64,000 nucleotides of DNA, from positions 1-64,000 of the forward strand of contig OZ252114.1 of NCBI GenBank assembly GCA_965248635.1, in the 5' to 3' direction. The first letter of the stretch is position 1, and every line of letters begins with the position of its first letter. Made by a program: the position numbers and the translations under genes. Below, one piece after another: positions 40,895 to 48,611 of the stretch. The stretch comes from CBDAPI01 sp965248635 (GTDB lineage: Bacteria > Acidobacteriota > UBA6911 > RPQK01 > CBDAPI01). Below the pieces are notes generated by a model. The model was given only the letters and a program-made list of their open reading frames with translations, did not search any database and had not been told where the DNA came from.

Positions 40895-42811
40895 TCAGTA
40901 GTTCCAGGTCCTGATTCCGAGAATTCCGAAACTCCACAAATAAAGGACGATTCCAAGACCGGCTAAGGAGCAGGCCAGGGCGAAGACACGTACCCCGAGA
41001 CGGGTCTGCGCGCAGGCCAGACCTCGGATGGACTGGACCGCTCCGAGCAGAGCGAATACCGCAAAGAGCCCGTTCAGGACGAATAGTGACGCCGACCAGA
41101 AAGTGAAATTGCCCAGTCTTTGGATGGGGTCTTTCATGGACCCCATCAGGATCAGAGCAGAGGAGGCCAGAGCCAGTGCAGACAACGCGGGAAAGAGGCC
41201 CAGCCGCATCCAGTTCAGATCCTCAAGTCGTCCTAGAAGCCAGAGCGGGAACCAGTAAAGCGAGAAGAGTAGCCCAGCGACCAGGAGGAGCAAGGCCAGC
41301 CCGGCGGTAACTCTCTCCAGGCAGAGCCTCCAGAAAGGAAGTGCCTGGTAGCTGCCCGGGATCACCCGTCCCGTGCCCTGCAGGATTGTCTCCCCCTCGT
41401 CCCGCATGAAGACAGCGGTTGGGATAGGGTCATCGGGTCCTCGAAAACGGCGGTCCGTGACCGGGATGAGAACATCCTCGAGGCCGCCTCCAGTCATCCG
41501 CAGGTGGTTGCCTTGCAGATCGAGCCGGATCACGCCGAAGAGATTGCTCAGGAAACGGGAGATTTCCTGACGCGGGGCGATCGGACGGTAGTATCCGGCG
41601 AGTCCGGCCACCCTCCACTCCGGAATCTCGGAGGCCGGGGCGTGCGATCGAGGAACACCTCTCAGTAGATGGCCGCGCAAGAGCCGGGTCAGGCGGGAGA
41701 GGGCTTCGGGACTGGCTGAATTGATGAACAAGACGAAGCCTTTCCCGAGTTGGGGAAGATATTCGAGTCGTGACAGGAAGCCATGGATGGCTCCGGAGTG
41801 GCCGCGCACTAGAAATCCTTGAAAAATGGTCGTGTCGAGACACAGTCCATAGCCGGTCCGAATGCCCTTCAGGGCAGACAGGCTGGTGGAGGGCGTTCCC
41901 ATCCTTTGCAGAGATTCCGCCGACAGAAGCTGAGCCTTGTCGAAGCGTCCCTCATTCAGCAACAGGAGCAGGAGATTGGCCATTTCACGAGGCGAAGCGT
42001 TGACCGCTCCAGCCGGCCGCAAGCTGATGTGTCGGTAGGGGGCGGCCTGGCCGTCGATGTAGCCCTTGGCCAGGTTTGAATGGGGAAAGTAGGTCGCCGT
42101 GCTCATCTTGAGCCCTTTGAACCACTCGTCCTCGACGTACGACTCGAAGCTCCGACGGCTGGCCTTCGAAACGATCAATGCGGCCATGGCAGTTCCAGCG
42201 TTGGAGTAGGAAAAATGCTTGCCCGGGGGCCAGCGGCATGTACGCCGGGGATTGAGAGCGAGTCCTTCTTGGAGTGGAATAGGCTCGGCTTCGTCGTGAG
42301 CATACTCGTGCAAATGGATGTCATCCAGAGCGCCTGTATGCTCCAGCAGGTGGGCCAGCTTCAAAGGATGAGTGTCAGCCCATGGGTTCACGACTCCCAG
42401 TTCAGGGGCCAGGGACTTGACAGATCGTTCGATGCTCAGCTGACCCTGTTCCTGAAGCTTGAGGACAGAGAGGGCCACCAGTATCTCTGAAATCGAGCCG
42501 ATTCGAAAAAGCGTGTCAGCAGTAACTGGCCGACCTGCTTTGATCTGGGCCAGCCCGACTCCTCCCGCCCATTCAACTCCTTCCCGATTGACCAGAGCCA
42601 GGCCGGCACCCGGTGTGTTCGTGTCGGACAAGATCTTTCGGATCGGCTCGAGCAGAAGCTCCGTGGGCTTTTCGGAACCATCCTGCGCCTGAGCGGAAAG
42701 ACTCACAACCTGGAACAAGAGAAGGATCCAGAAGGTCAGACACCTGACGGCAGACTGCCCACAAAGCCCGGTACAGCCGGGGGCCCCACTTCGGATGCGC
42801 ATGAAATTCAT
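40895..42811 (-). CDS. Beta-lactamase-fold membrane protein lacking the catalytic lysine
   Basis: About 638 residues from the ATG at 42811 (MNFMRIRSG), which gives an export signal (LTFWILLLFQVVSLSAQAQ); the open frame reaches further upstream. Residues 40-400 are a serine beta-lactamase/class C PBP-like domain: YSNAG (Y-x-N) and HSGAIHG (HxG-like) are present. At the S-x-x-K position the sequence is RIGSISEIL, so the catalytic Lys is Glu. A C-terminal part with five or so membrane helices follows. Relatives are peptidases or esterases of the cell envelope; this one may be inactive or a regulator. Confidence 0.8.
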   Translation of the reverse strand: MNFMRIRSGAPGCTGLCGQSAVRCLTFWILLLFQVVSLSAQAQDGSEKPTELLLEPIRKILSDTNTPGAGLALVNREGVEWAGGVGLAQIKAGRPVTADTLFRIGSISEILVALSVLKLQEQGQLSIERSVKSLAPELGVVNPWADTHPLKLAHLLEHTGALDDIHLHEYAHDEAEPIPLQEGLALNPRRTCRWPPGKHFSYSNAGTAMAALIVSKASRRSFESYVEDEWFKGLKMSTATYFPHSNLAKGYIDGQAAPYRHISLRPAGAVNASPREMANLLLLLLNEGRFDKAQLLSAESLQRMGTPSTSLSALKGIRTGYGLCLDTTIFQGFLVRGHSGAIHGFLSRLEYLPQLGKGFVLFINSASPEALSRLTRLLRGHLLRGVPRSHAPASEIPEWRVAGLAGYYRPIAPRQEISRFLSNLFGVIRLDLQGNHLRMTGGGLEDVLIPVTDRRFRGPDDPIPTAVFMRDEGETILQGTGRVIPGSYQALPFWRLCLERVTAGLALLLLVAGLLFSLYWFPLWLLGRLEDLNWMRLGLFPALSALALASSALILMGSMKDPIQRLGNFTFWSASLFVLNGLFAVFALLGAVQSIRGLACAQTRLGVRVFALACSLAGLGIVLYLWSFGILGIRTWNY

Positions 42812-42952
42812 GGTACTCCATAGTAGCCTCGAGAAGCTCTCTTCCGATCCGTAGCGGGCCCCGGGTGGGGGGACTCCAGGAGCTTGGAAAGCGGGCCCGG
42901 AGGATCTTTCGGGGCAAGCTTTTTTTGCTGATTCCCGACCGCATCCACCGAA

Positions 42953-42982
42953 TTGCGTGGGGGCAGATGCCTGTGCTATAAG
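42953..42982 (+). promoter_or_regulatory. Candidate promoter of hrcA-grpE-dnaJ
   Basis: TTGCGT at 42953-42958 and TATAAG at 42977-42982, 18 bases apart, 35 bases before hrcA. No CIRCE inverted repeat (TTAGCACTC-9-GAGTGCTAA) is visible here. Confidence 0.45.
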
Positions 42983-43017
42983 GGTTTGCGTATGTCTAGA
43001 TTTTTCCACGGTTTGCG

Positions 43018-44088
43018 ATGAACGAATCAACTCTGTCGCGAAGAAAAAGAGAGATTCTGAGAGACCTGGTCCAGGAGTATGTGCGAACTGGGAAACCTGT
43101 GGGGTCCAGGCGCCTGGCTGTACTCAATCACGAGAAACTGAGTTCTGCCTCGATTCGCACGGTTGTTGCCGAGTTGGAAAGAGCGAGTCTCTTGTCTCAG
43201 CCCCACACCTCGGCTGGTCGAGTGCCCACGGCGAAGGGATATTCGCTCTACGTGAATTCTCTCATCTGTTTGCGGGAGCTCTCGGGTTTTGACGTCGATT
43301 GGATCCGCAGCGTTCTGGAGGCCGAAGCAGACCCCGGACACCTGATGAAACGAGTGTCGCAGATTCTGGCCAGCCTGTCCGATCAGGTCGGGATCGTAGT
43401 GGCTCCGCCCATGTCACTGGCTCCCATTAAGCAGATCGAATTTCTGAAGCTTTCCCCTCACCGGGTTCTGGCCATTCTTATTTCCACCACGGGGCTGGTT
43501 CAAAACCGGCTGATCCGGGTAGAAGACGCCTTCAGCCAGCGTGAACTGGATGCGGCGGCCAAGTACCTGACCGTGAATTACGCGGGAGAAACCCTGGCCC
43601 AGATCCAGACAGACCTGGTCCGCCTCATGTCAGAGGAAAAGGCCAGGTACGACCGTCTCCTGAGCAGTGTGATTGTTCTTGGATCGGCCAGTCTCATGGC
43701 GGATTCGTCCGGTGAGTCCGACGTCTATCTGGGTGGTACGACCACGATGATTGAGAACATGGGCGAATGCGATCTTGACCAGCTCACTGTGCTGTTTCAG
43801 GCCTTTGAGCAGAAGAACCGACTGGTCACGATCATCAATGCCTGCATCAGCCAGGAAGAGTTCGGCACGAGAGTCACCATTGGACTGGAAGATCATTTCC
43901 CGGGTGGTCGGGATTTCAGCCTGGTTTCTTCTTCCTATAGCTGGGCTGCTGGAAGAGGTACTCTGGGTGTTCTGGGTCTCCGGCGGATGGAGTATGAGAA
44001 AGCCATCAGCGTAGTGGACCATGTCGCCAAGCTGTGCTGCCAGTTGATGACATCGGTTGGGAGCCAGGGGGCCGTCGCCGGCGAATGA
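43018..44088 (+). CDS. hrcA: Heat-inducible transcription repressor HrcA
   Basis: A 356-residue repressor that binds CIRCE operators of chaperone genes. The winged helix is visible at residues 7-70 (RKREILRDLVQEYVRTGKPV, SAGRVPTAKGYSLYVNSL). GAF-like and dimerisation parts follow (IKQIEFLKLSPHRVLAILIS, VTIGLEDHFPGGRDFSLVSS). First gene of the heat-shock cluster; its stop overlaps the grpE ATG by four bases. Confidence 0.95.
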   Translation: MNESTLSRRKREILRDLVQEYVRTGKPVGSRRLAVLNHEKLSSASIRTVVAELERASLLSQPHTSAGRVPTAKGYSLYVNSLICLRELSGFDVDWIRSVLEAEADPGHLMKRVSQILASLSDQVGIVVAPPMSLAPIKQIEFLKLSPHRVLAILISTTGLVQNRLIRVEDAFSQRELDAAAKYLTVNYAGETLAQIQTDLVRLMSEEKARYDRLLSSVIVLGSASLMADSSGESDVYLGGTTTMIENMGECDLDQLTVLFQAFEQKNRLVTIINACISQEEFGTRVTIGLEDHFPGGRDFSLVSSSYSWAAGRGTLGVLGLRRMEYEKAISVVDHVAKLCCQLMTSVGSQGAVAGE

Positions 44089-44684
44089 ACGATAAGCCTA
44101 CCGAAGAGTTGACTGATTTCGAGCTCTCGGAATCTGTTTCTGACCCCGAACCGGGGAAGAGGTCCGAGGAGCAGGATCTCGAGTCGGAGTCGCCGGTCGA
44201 CTTACTGGAATCCCTGGCAAGAGAAAAGGATGATCTTCACGATCGATGGCTGCGCAAGGAAGCGGAGATTCAGAATCTGCGGAAACGGTTTGCCCGGGAA
44301 AGGCAGGAGTTGACTGAATCAGAGAGAGTGAGCGTCCTCAAGGAGATTCTGCCTCTCATCGACTCGTGTGAAAAAGGGTTGGAATCCCTCGAGGAGCAGG
44401 CTTCTTCAGGAGACGTGGAAGTCTACCACGAAGGCCTCGAACTCCTTCTCAAGGGGCTGAAAGGAGTCTTGGCCCGGTTTGAAGTAGTAGAAGTTCCCGG
44501 AGTGGGCCAGACATTCGATCCCATGGTTCATGAGGCCCTCCTCGTCGAGGAGCGCGAAGGTCACGTAGACGGCGAAGTCCTGGAACTGCTTCGAAAGGGT
44601 TACAGTATGAGGAGCCGGCTCCTTCGACCGGCTCAGGTAAAGGTTGCTTCGGAGCCTTCCGGAGCGCCGGTGAAGGAGGATTGA
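44085..44684 (+). CDS. grpE: Nucleotide exchange factor GrpE
   Basis: 199 residues from the ATG at 44085, overlapping the hrcA stop. After an acidic N-terminus comes the long coiled coil (KDDLHDRWLRKEAEIQNLRK RF...) and the compact beta domain (EVPGVGQTFDPMVHEALLVE, GYSMRSRLLRPAQVKVA). It releases ADP from DnaK. dnaK itself is not in this cluster. Confidence 0.95.
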   Translation: MNDKPTEELTDFELSESVSDPEPGKRSEEQDLESESPVDLLESLAREKDDLHDRWLRKEAEIQNLRKRFARERQELTESERVSVLKEILPLIDSCEKGLESLEEQASSGDVEVYHEGLELLLKGLKGVLARFEVVEVPGVGQTFDPMVHEALLVEEREGHVDGEVLELLRKGYSMRSRLLRPAQVKVASEPSGAPVKED

Positions 44685-44797
44685 CCACTTCCGGCCCGGG
44701 AAGACCCGCTTTTTGTCTCTGATCTCCTTGAAATCAGTAGTTCTGGATCTTATACAGCCTAAGAGGTGTGTTCGGAAGCAGGAAAACAGGAGTGGAC

Positions 44798-45907
44798 GTG
44801 TCCAAGCGAGACTACTATGAAGTCCTGGGAGTGCCAGGGGAAGCATCGCTTTCAGAGATCAAGAAGGCCTACCGTCGGGCGGCAGTAAAGTATCACCCCG
44901 ATCGCAACCCTGGGAATCATGCGGCGGAGGAGAAGTTCAAAGAAGCCGCTGAGGCCTACAGCGTTCTCAGCGACGACGGAAAGCGTGCCAGGTACGATCG
45001 CTTTGGGCATGCCGGCGTGGGAAGCGGGCCGTCAGGTTTCGATCCAGACATCTTCACCGATTTTGGAGATATCCTGGGAGATTTCTTCGGCTTTGGAGAC
45101 CTCTTTGGAGGACGATCGGGTCGAGGCACTCAGCCCCGCCGGGGGGCCGATCTAAGATACGACCTGGAACTGGACTTCGAGGAGGCGGCGTTCGGCATCA
45201 AGACCAAGGTTAAAATTCCTCGTCACCATGTTTGCTCCACCTGTAACGGGTCAGGTGCCGACCCGGAGGGCGGTATGGCGACCTGTACCCAGTGTAGCGG
45301 GAAGGGGCAAACGCGCTACCAGCAGGGTTTCTTCTCCATCACCCGGGCGTGCAGTGCCTGCCAGGGGGCGGGTCAGATCATTCGGACTCCCTGCGTCGCC
45401 TGCAAAGGAGTCGGCCGGACTCGCAAAGAGAAGCTTCTCGAGGTTGCGATTCCGGGAGGAGTCGATGACGGTGTGCAGTTGCGAGTTGCGGGTGAGGGCG
45501 AGCCGGGAAGTCAGGGCGGACCCCCGGGTGATCTGTTCGTTGTCCTAGCCGTTAAAGAACATCCCTTTTTCACTCGCAAGGATCAGCACGTTTTTTGCCA
45601 GATGCCTCTCACTTTCAGCCAGGCAGCGCTGGGAGCGGAAATCAGCTTTCCTACACTTTCGGGGAAAGAGACGATCAAGATCCCGGAAGGGACTCAGAGT
45701 GGAGCCGTGTTCCGGTTGAAGAACCAGGGTGTGCCGAGCCTGAGCGGGCGAGGACGCGGCGACCAGTACGTCACCGCGCGGATCCTTACGCCCACTCGGT
45801 TGAGTCAGGAGCAGAGAGAACTACTGAGGAAGCTTGCTGAGATCTCGGGAGACGAAGTGCAGGAAGGCGGAGGGCTCTTTGAGAAGGTCAAAGAGATGTT
45901 TGGTTGA
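44798..45907 (+). CDS. dnaJ: Chaperone DnaJ
   Basis: A 369-residue type I J-protein from the GTG at 44798 (ACAGGAG upstream). The J-domain has HPDRNPG, followed by a G/F-rich segment (GFDPDIFTDFGDILG, FFGFGDLFGG). Four zinc-finger repeats are partly altered: CSTCNGSG, CTQCSGKG, CSACQGAG, CVACKGVG, all four CxxC pairs present. The C-terminal peptide-binding domains are complete. It delivers unfolded proteins to DnaK. Its end overlaps prmA by four bases. Confidence 0.96.
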   Translation: MSKRDYYEVLGVPGEASLSEIKKAYRRAAVKYHPDRNPGNHAAEEKFKEAAEAYSVLSDDGKRARYDRFGHAGVGSGPSGFDPDIFTDFGDILGDFFGFGDLFGGRSGRGTQPRRGADLRYDLELDFEEAAFGIKTKVKIPRHHVCSTCNGSGADPEGGMATCTQCSGKGQTRYQQGFFSITRACSACQGAGQIIRTPCVACKGVGRTRKEKLLEVAIPGGVDDGVQLRVAGEGEPGSQGGPPGDLFVVLAVKEHPFFTRKDQHVFCQMPLTFSQAALGAEISFPTLSGKETIKIPEGTQSGAVFRLKNQGVPSLSGRGRGDQYVTARILTPTRLSQEQRELLRKLAEISGDEVQEGGGLFEKVKEMFG

Positions 45908-46758
45908 CCTGCGATGACCAGGTCTGGATCCGACTGGACCTGGAAGCCCCTCTTGATGAGTACGAACCGCTTGTCGCTCTGCTCGTAGAGTTCGAAACCT
46001 GCGGGTTTCAGGAAGAGATCGGGCCAGACGAGGTCGCACTCTCGGCGTTCTTTTCCGGGGAGTTATCCCGGCGCTTTCAGGAGCGCTTCGAGGTAGCTTT
46101 GCGGCGTCGAGGAATGACCGCCAGAACCAGGACTTCAGAACTCAAAGTTGATCCTGACGAATGGATCCGACAATGCCGTAACCACTTCAAGGGTTTTTCG
46201 ATTGGAAAGACCTTCTATGTCCACCCGGGCTGGGAAAAGCCGGCTTCCGGGTATCCTGTGACTCTCTTGATGGAACCGGGTCACGCCTTCGGGACCGGGA
46301 CACACGAGTCGACTCAACTGGCACTGCGACACCTCGAAGCGGTGGCTCAGCGAGCCTCCTCAATCCTCGACGTCGGCACGGGTAGCGGGATTCTTGCCGT
46401 CGCGGCAGCGAAGCTGAATCCGGCGGTATCTATAGTAGCTCTGGATGTCGATGAGCAGGCCACCACCGCCGCCGCCACAAACTTCCGCAGGAATGGAGTC
46501 GCCGACATCCACCTGTTGACAGGTGGGCTGGCGGCCCTCCGATCCCGGTGGGATCTTGTGGTGGCGAACCTGACCCTCGCGATTCTCGGAGACCTGGGGG
46601 AAGAAATCGAGAGAGTCGCCGCCAATCTCCTCATCGTGTCCGGCTTTGTGAGTGAGCAAAGTGCCAGGGTACTGGATCACCTCTGCCGCCGGGGGTTTCA
46701 GATGAAGAGAGAACGCCGCCAACGTGGGTGGGCCTCCCTGCTCATGAGCAGAACTTAG
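45904..46758 (+). CDS. prmA: Ribosomal protein L11 methyltransferase
   Basis: 284 residues; a TTG start overlaps the dnaJ stop. The N-terminal L11-binding domain precedes a Rossmann SAM domain: DVGTGSGILAVAAAKLNP, then ALDVDEQATTAAATNFRRNG, and VVANLTLAIL in the catalytic-loop position. GHAFGTGTHESTQL upstream is a PrmA hallmark. It trimethylates L11. Gene order dnaJ-prmA-rsmE is common. Confidence 0.93.
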   Translation: MTCDDQVWIRLDLEAPLDEYEPLVALLVEFETCGFQEEIGPDEVALSAFFSGELSRRFQERFEVALRRRGMTARTRTSELKVDPDEWIRQCRNHFKGFSIGKTFYVHPGWEKPASGYPVTLLMEPGHAFGTGTHESTQLALRHLEAVAQRASSILDVGTGSGILAVAAAKLNPAVSIVALDVDEQATTAAATNFRRNGVADIHLLTGGLAALRSRWDLVVANLTLAILGDLGEEIERVAANLLIVSGFVSEQSARVLDHLCRRGFQMKRERRQRGWASLLMSRT

Positions 46759-46781
46759 GCAGAACTTGAAGGGAGCACCAG

Positions 46782-47541
46782 GTGCCGTATCGGGCAGTTC
46801 TCGAATTTGACGCTTGTGGCCGGGCGTTTCTGTCCGACGGGGAAATCCACCATCTGGTGCGGGTCCGACGTCTCGGTGAAGGCGAGATGTTTCTGGGGTT
46901 GGCGAGAAATCAGGCAGCCTGGTACAGGTGCCGACTCGGCCGCCAGGGCGGGGAATGGGTGGTGGACATTGTGACCCGAATCGGTACCGTCGGTGAGTCT
47001 TCCCCTCGAGATTGTCCTGGGAGTTGCTTTGATCAAGAAGGCGCGCTTCGAGTGGATGATTCAAAAGGCCTGTGAGCTGGGAGTTGCTGAGATTGTCCCG
47101 CTGACGACTGGCTACGTTGAAGAGAGCCTGGCGAAGCAGGCCGGCAAACTCTTGCCGCGCTGGCAAAAGATACTGGAAGAAAGTGTCAAGCAGTGTGGTC
47201 GCAGTTGGGCTCCCGTGATGAGACCGGTGAACCGTCTGGTTGAGTTTCTGGAGCTCTCCTCAGGAGCTTTGCAGATCGTTCTGGATCCCGAAGCGGACAA
47301 GGATCTGCGTGAGATCAAGAAGGAACCGGGCCGTGCTGGGAGCGGGAGGATCGCCGTGCTGACCGGCCCGGAAGGGGGATGGGGAGCCGACGAGCGCCGT
47401 CTCTTTGAGGAGCATGATACGAGCCCCGTGTTTCTCGGGCCCAGAACTCTTCGCGCCGAGACAGCAGCCGTGGCGGCTGTGGCACTGGTTCAGTACTTGT
47501 GGGGAGATCTAGTGTACTGTCCCGGAAGTTCGCGGGGTTAA
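46782..47541 (+). pseudogene. rsmE: 16S rRNA m3U1498 methyltransferase, frameshifted
   Basis: The GTG start at 46782 (GGGAG upstream) gives the PUA-like N-terminus (FLSDGEIHHLVRVRRLGEGE). After ...IGTVGES near 46995 the frame is lost; the SPOUT domain continues one base later (LPLEIVLGVALIKKARFEWM) with the knot motifs LTGPEGGWGADE and LGPRTLRAETAAVAAVAL intact. One surplus base between about 46985 and 47005 would explain this. The last codons (VYCPGSSRG) come from the MITE that starts at 47510, replacing the native end. It may be inactive, or this may be a sequencing error. Confidence 0.8.
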
Positions 47542-47672
47542 TTCGGGATGGATTTTCGTCGCCAGCTAGGCGCGCGACGCAGGAAGACCGGGAGTCTTTC
47601 GAGGAAGCGCAACAAAGCTGTCGGCGAAAAGACGCCCGAAGTAGCGGCGTGAACTTCCGGGACAGTGCACTA
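47510..47672 (+). mobile_element. MITE-like element 2 (GTGYACTGTCCCGGAAGTT ends)
   Basis: 25-bp inverted repeats with two mismatches: TAGTGTACTGTCCCGGAAGT at 47510 and its complement ending at 47672, with TA at both outer ends. The 163-bp unit carries no gene. It overlaps the rsmE 3' end. A solo end-like copy (CCGGACAGTGCACTA) is found at 56171-56185. Confidence 0.8.
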
Positions 47673-47745
47673 ACAGACCGTGGTGGAAGTCCCACGGCTC
47701 GACGCCTGAATTGACTCGCCAGAAGCCTTTTTCTACACTCGCCGG

Positions 47746-48579
47746 ATGCGAGTGAGGTTCCGAATGCTCTCTCTCTTTTCTACTTTTCTCTTCTCCAGTT
47801 TCCCCTGTTTGTCCCAGCAACGCCCTCTCCTGACCGAGCGGGCCCGTACCGTCGAAGAAGGACACGTTCTATTCGATGTCGGGTTTGACTTCCTCCAGGA
47901 TGCGGTATTCCCCCTTTCCGGCCTGAAGGGAGACCTGACCAACGCCGGCGTGATCGGAACCCGCTTTGGGATGGGAAGTCGAGTTGAGGTTCAAATGCTG
48001 TGGACCGTCCGGCAGTTTCTGAACATCAACGAGCGCTTCGACGCTCCGGGATCCGGGAATCTGAACGTCTCGGGAAACTCGACAAGTGATTTTGGCAACC
48101 TTAATCTGGCCACCAAGGTCAAACTGATCTCGAGGCAACAGGGAAGGCTGGTCATCGCCTCGCGCTTCGGAGTCGAACTTCCCAACACTTCCAACCAGAA
48201 GGGGCTGGGTACGGACGAGACGAATTTCTTTACCCAGTTGCTGGTTGAGAAGCGGCTCAACCGGGTGGATCTGATCGGGAATGTAGGTCTGGCGATTCTG
48301 GGCGATCCCGTGGATGCCGGTGCCCAGGACGATTTGCTCACGTATGGATTCGCGGTCGTGGCCGAGGCCACTCCCCGCCTGAATCTCCTGGCCGAGATCA
48401 ATGGCAGAACCGGCCCGGCCGGAATTGGAACCGAGGAGCAGTCTCGGATTCGGGCCGGGATTCAGTTCGAAGCCGGCGGCGTTACCTGGGACCTGGCCGG
48501 TTTCTGGGGCCTAGAAGACACCGACCCCAACACCGGAATCATCGTGGGCCTTTCCAAGACTTTCAAGCTCCCGTTTTGA
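47746..48579 (+). CDS. Predicted outer-membrane beta-barrel protein
   Basis: 277 residues with a signal peptide (MLSLFSTFLFSSFPCLSQQ). The mature part alternates hydrophobic and polar residues as in barrels (VIGTRFGMGSRVEVQMLW, FGNLNLATKVKLI, RLVIASRFGVELP) and ends with SKTFKLPF, an aromatic-terminal strand recognised by the Bam machinery. It resembles the phenol-degradation MetA-type or transporter-like barrels, but no specific function can be given. The reading frame is intact. Confidence 0.7.
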   Translation: MRVRFRMLSLFSTFLFSSFPCLSQQRPLLTERARTVEEGHVLFDVGFDFLQDAVFPLSGLKGDLTNAGVIGTRFGMGSRVEVQMLWTVRQFLNINERFDAPGSGNLNVSGNSTSDFGNLNLATKVKLISRQQGRLVIASRFGVELPNTSNQKGLGTDETNFFTQLLVEKRLNRVDLIGNVGLAILGDPVDAGAQDDLLTYGFAVVAEATPRLNLLAEINGRTGPAGIGTEEQSRIRAGIQFEAGGVTWDLAGFWGLEDTDPNTGIIVGLSKTFKLPF

Positions 48580-48611
48580 CGCGCTTCGCGCCTGCCACGA
48601 GCGAGCGCTCT

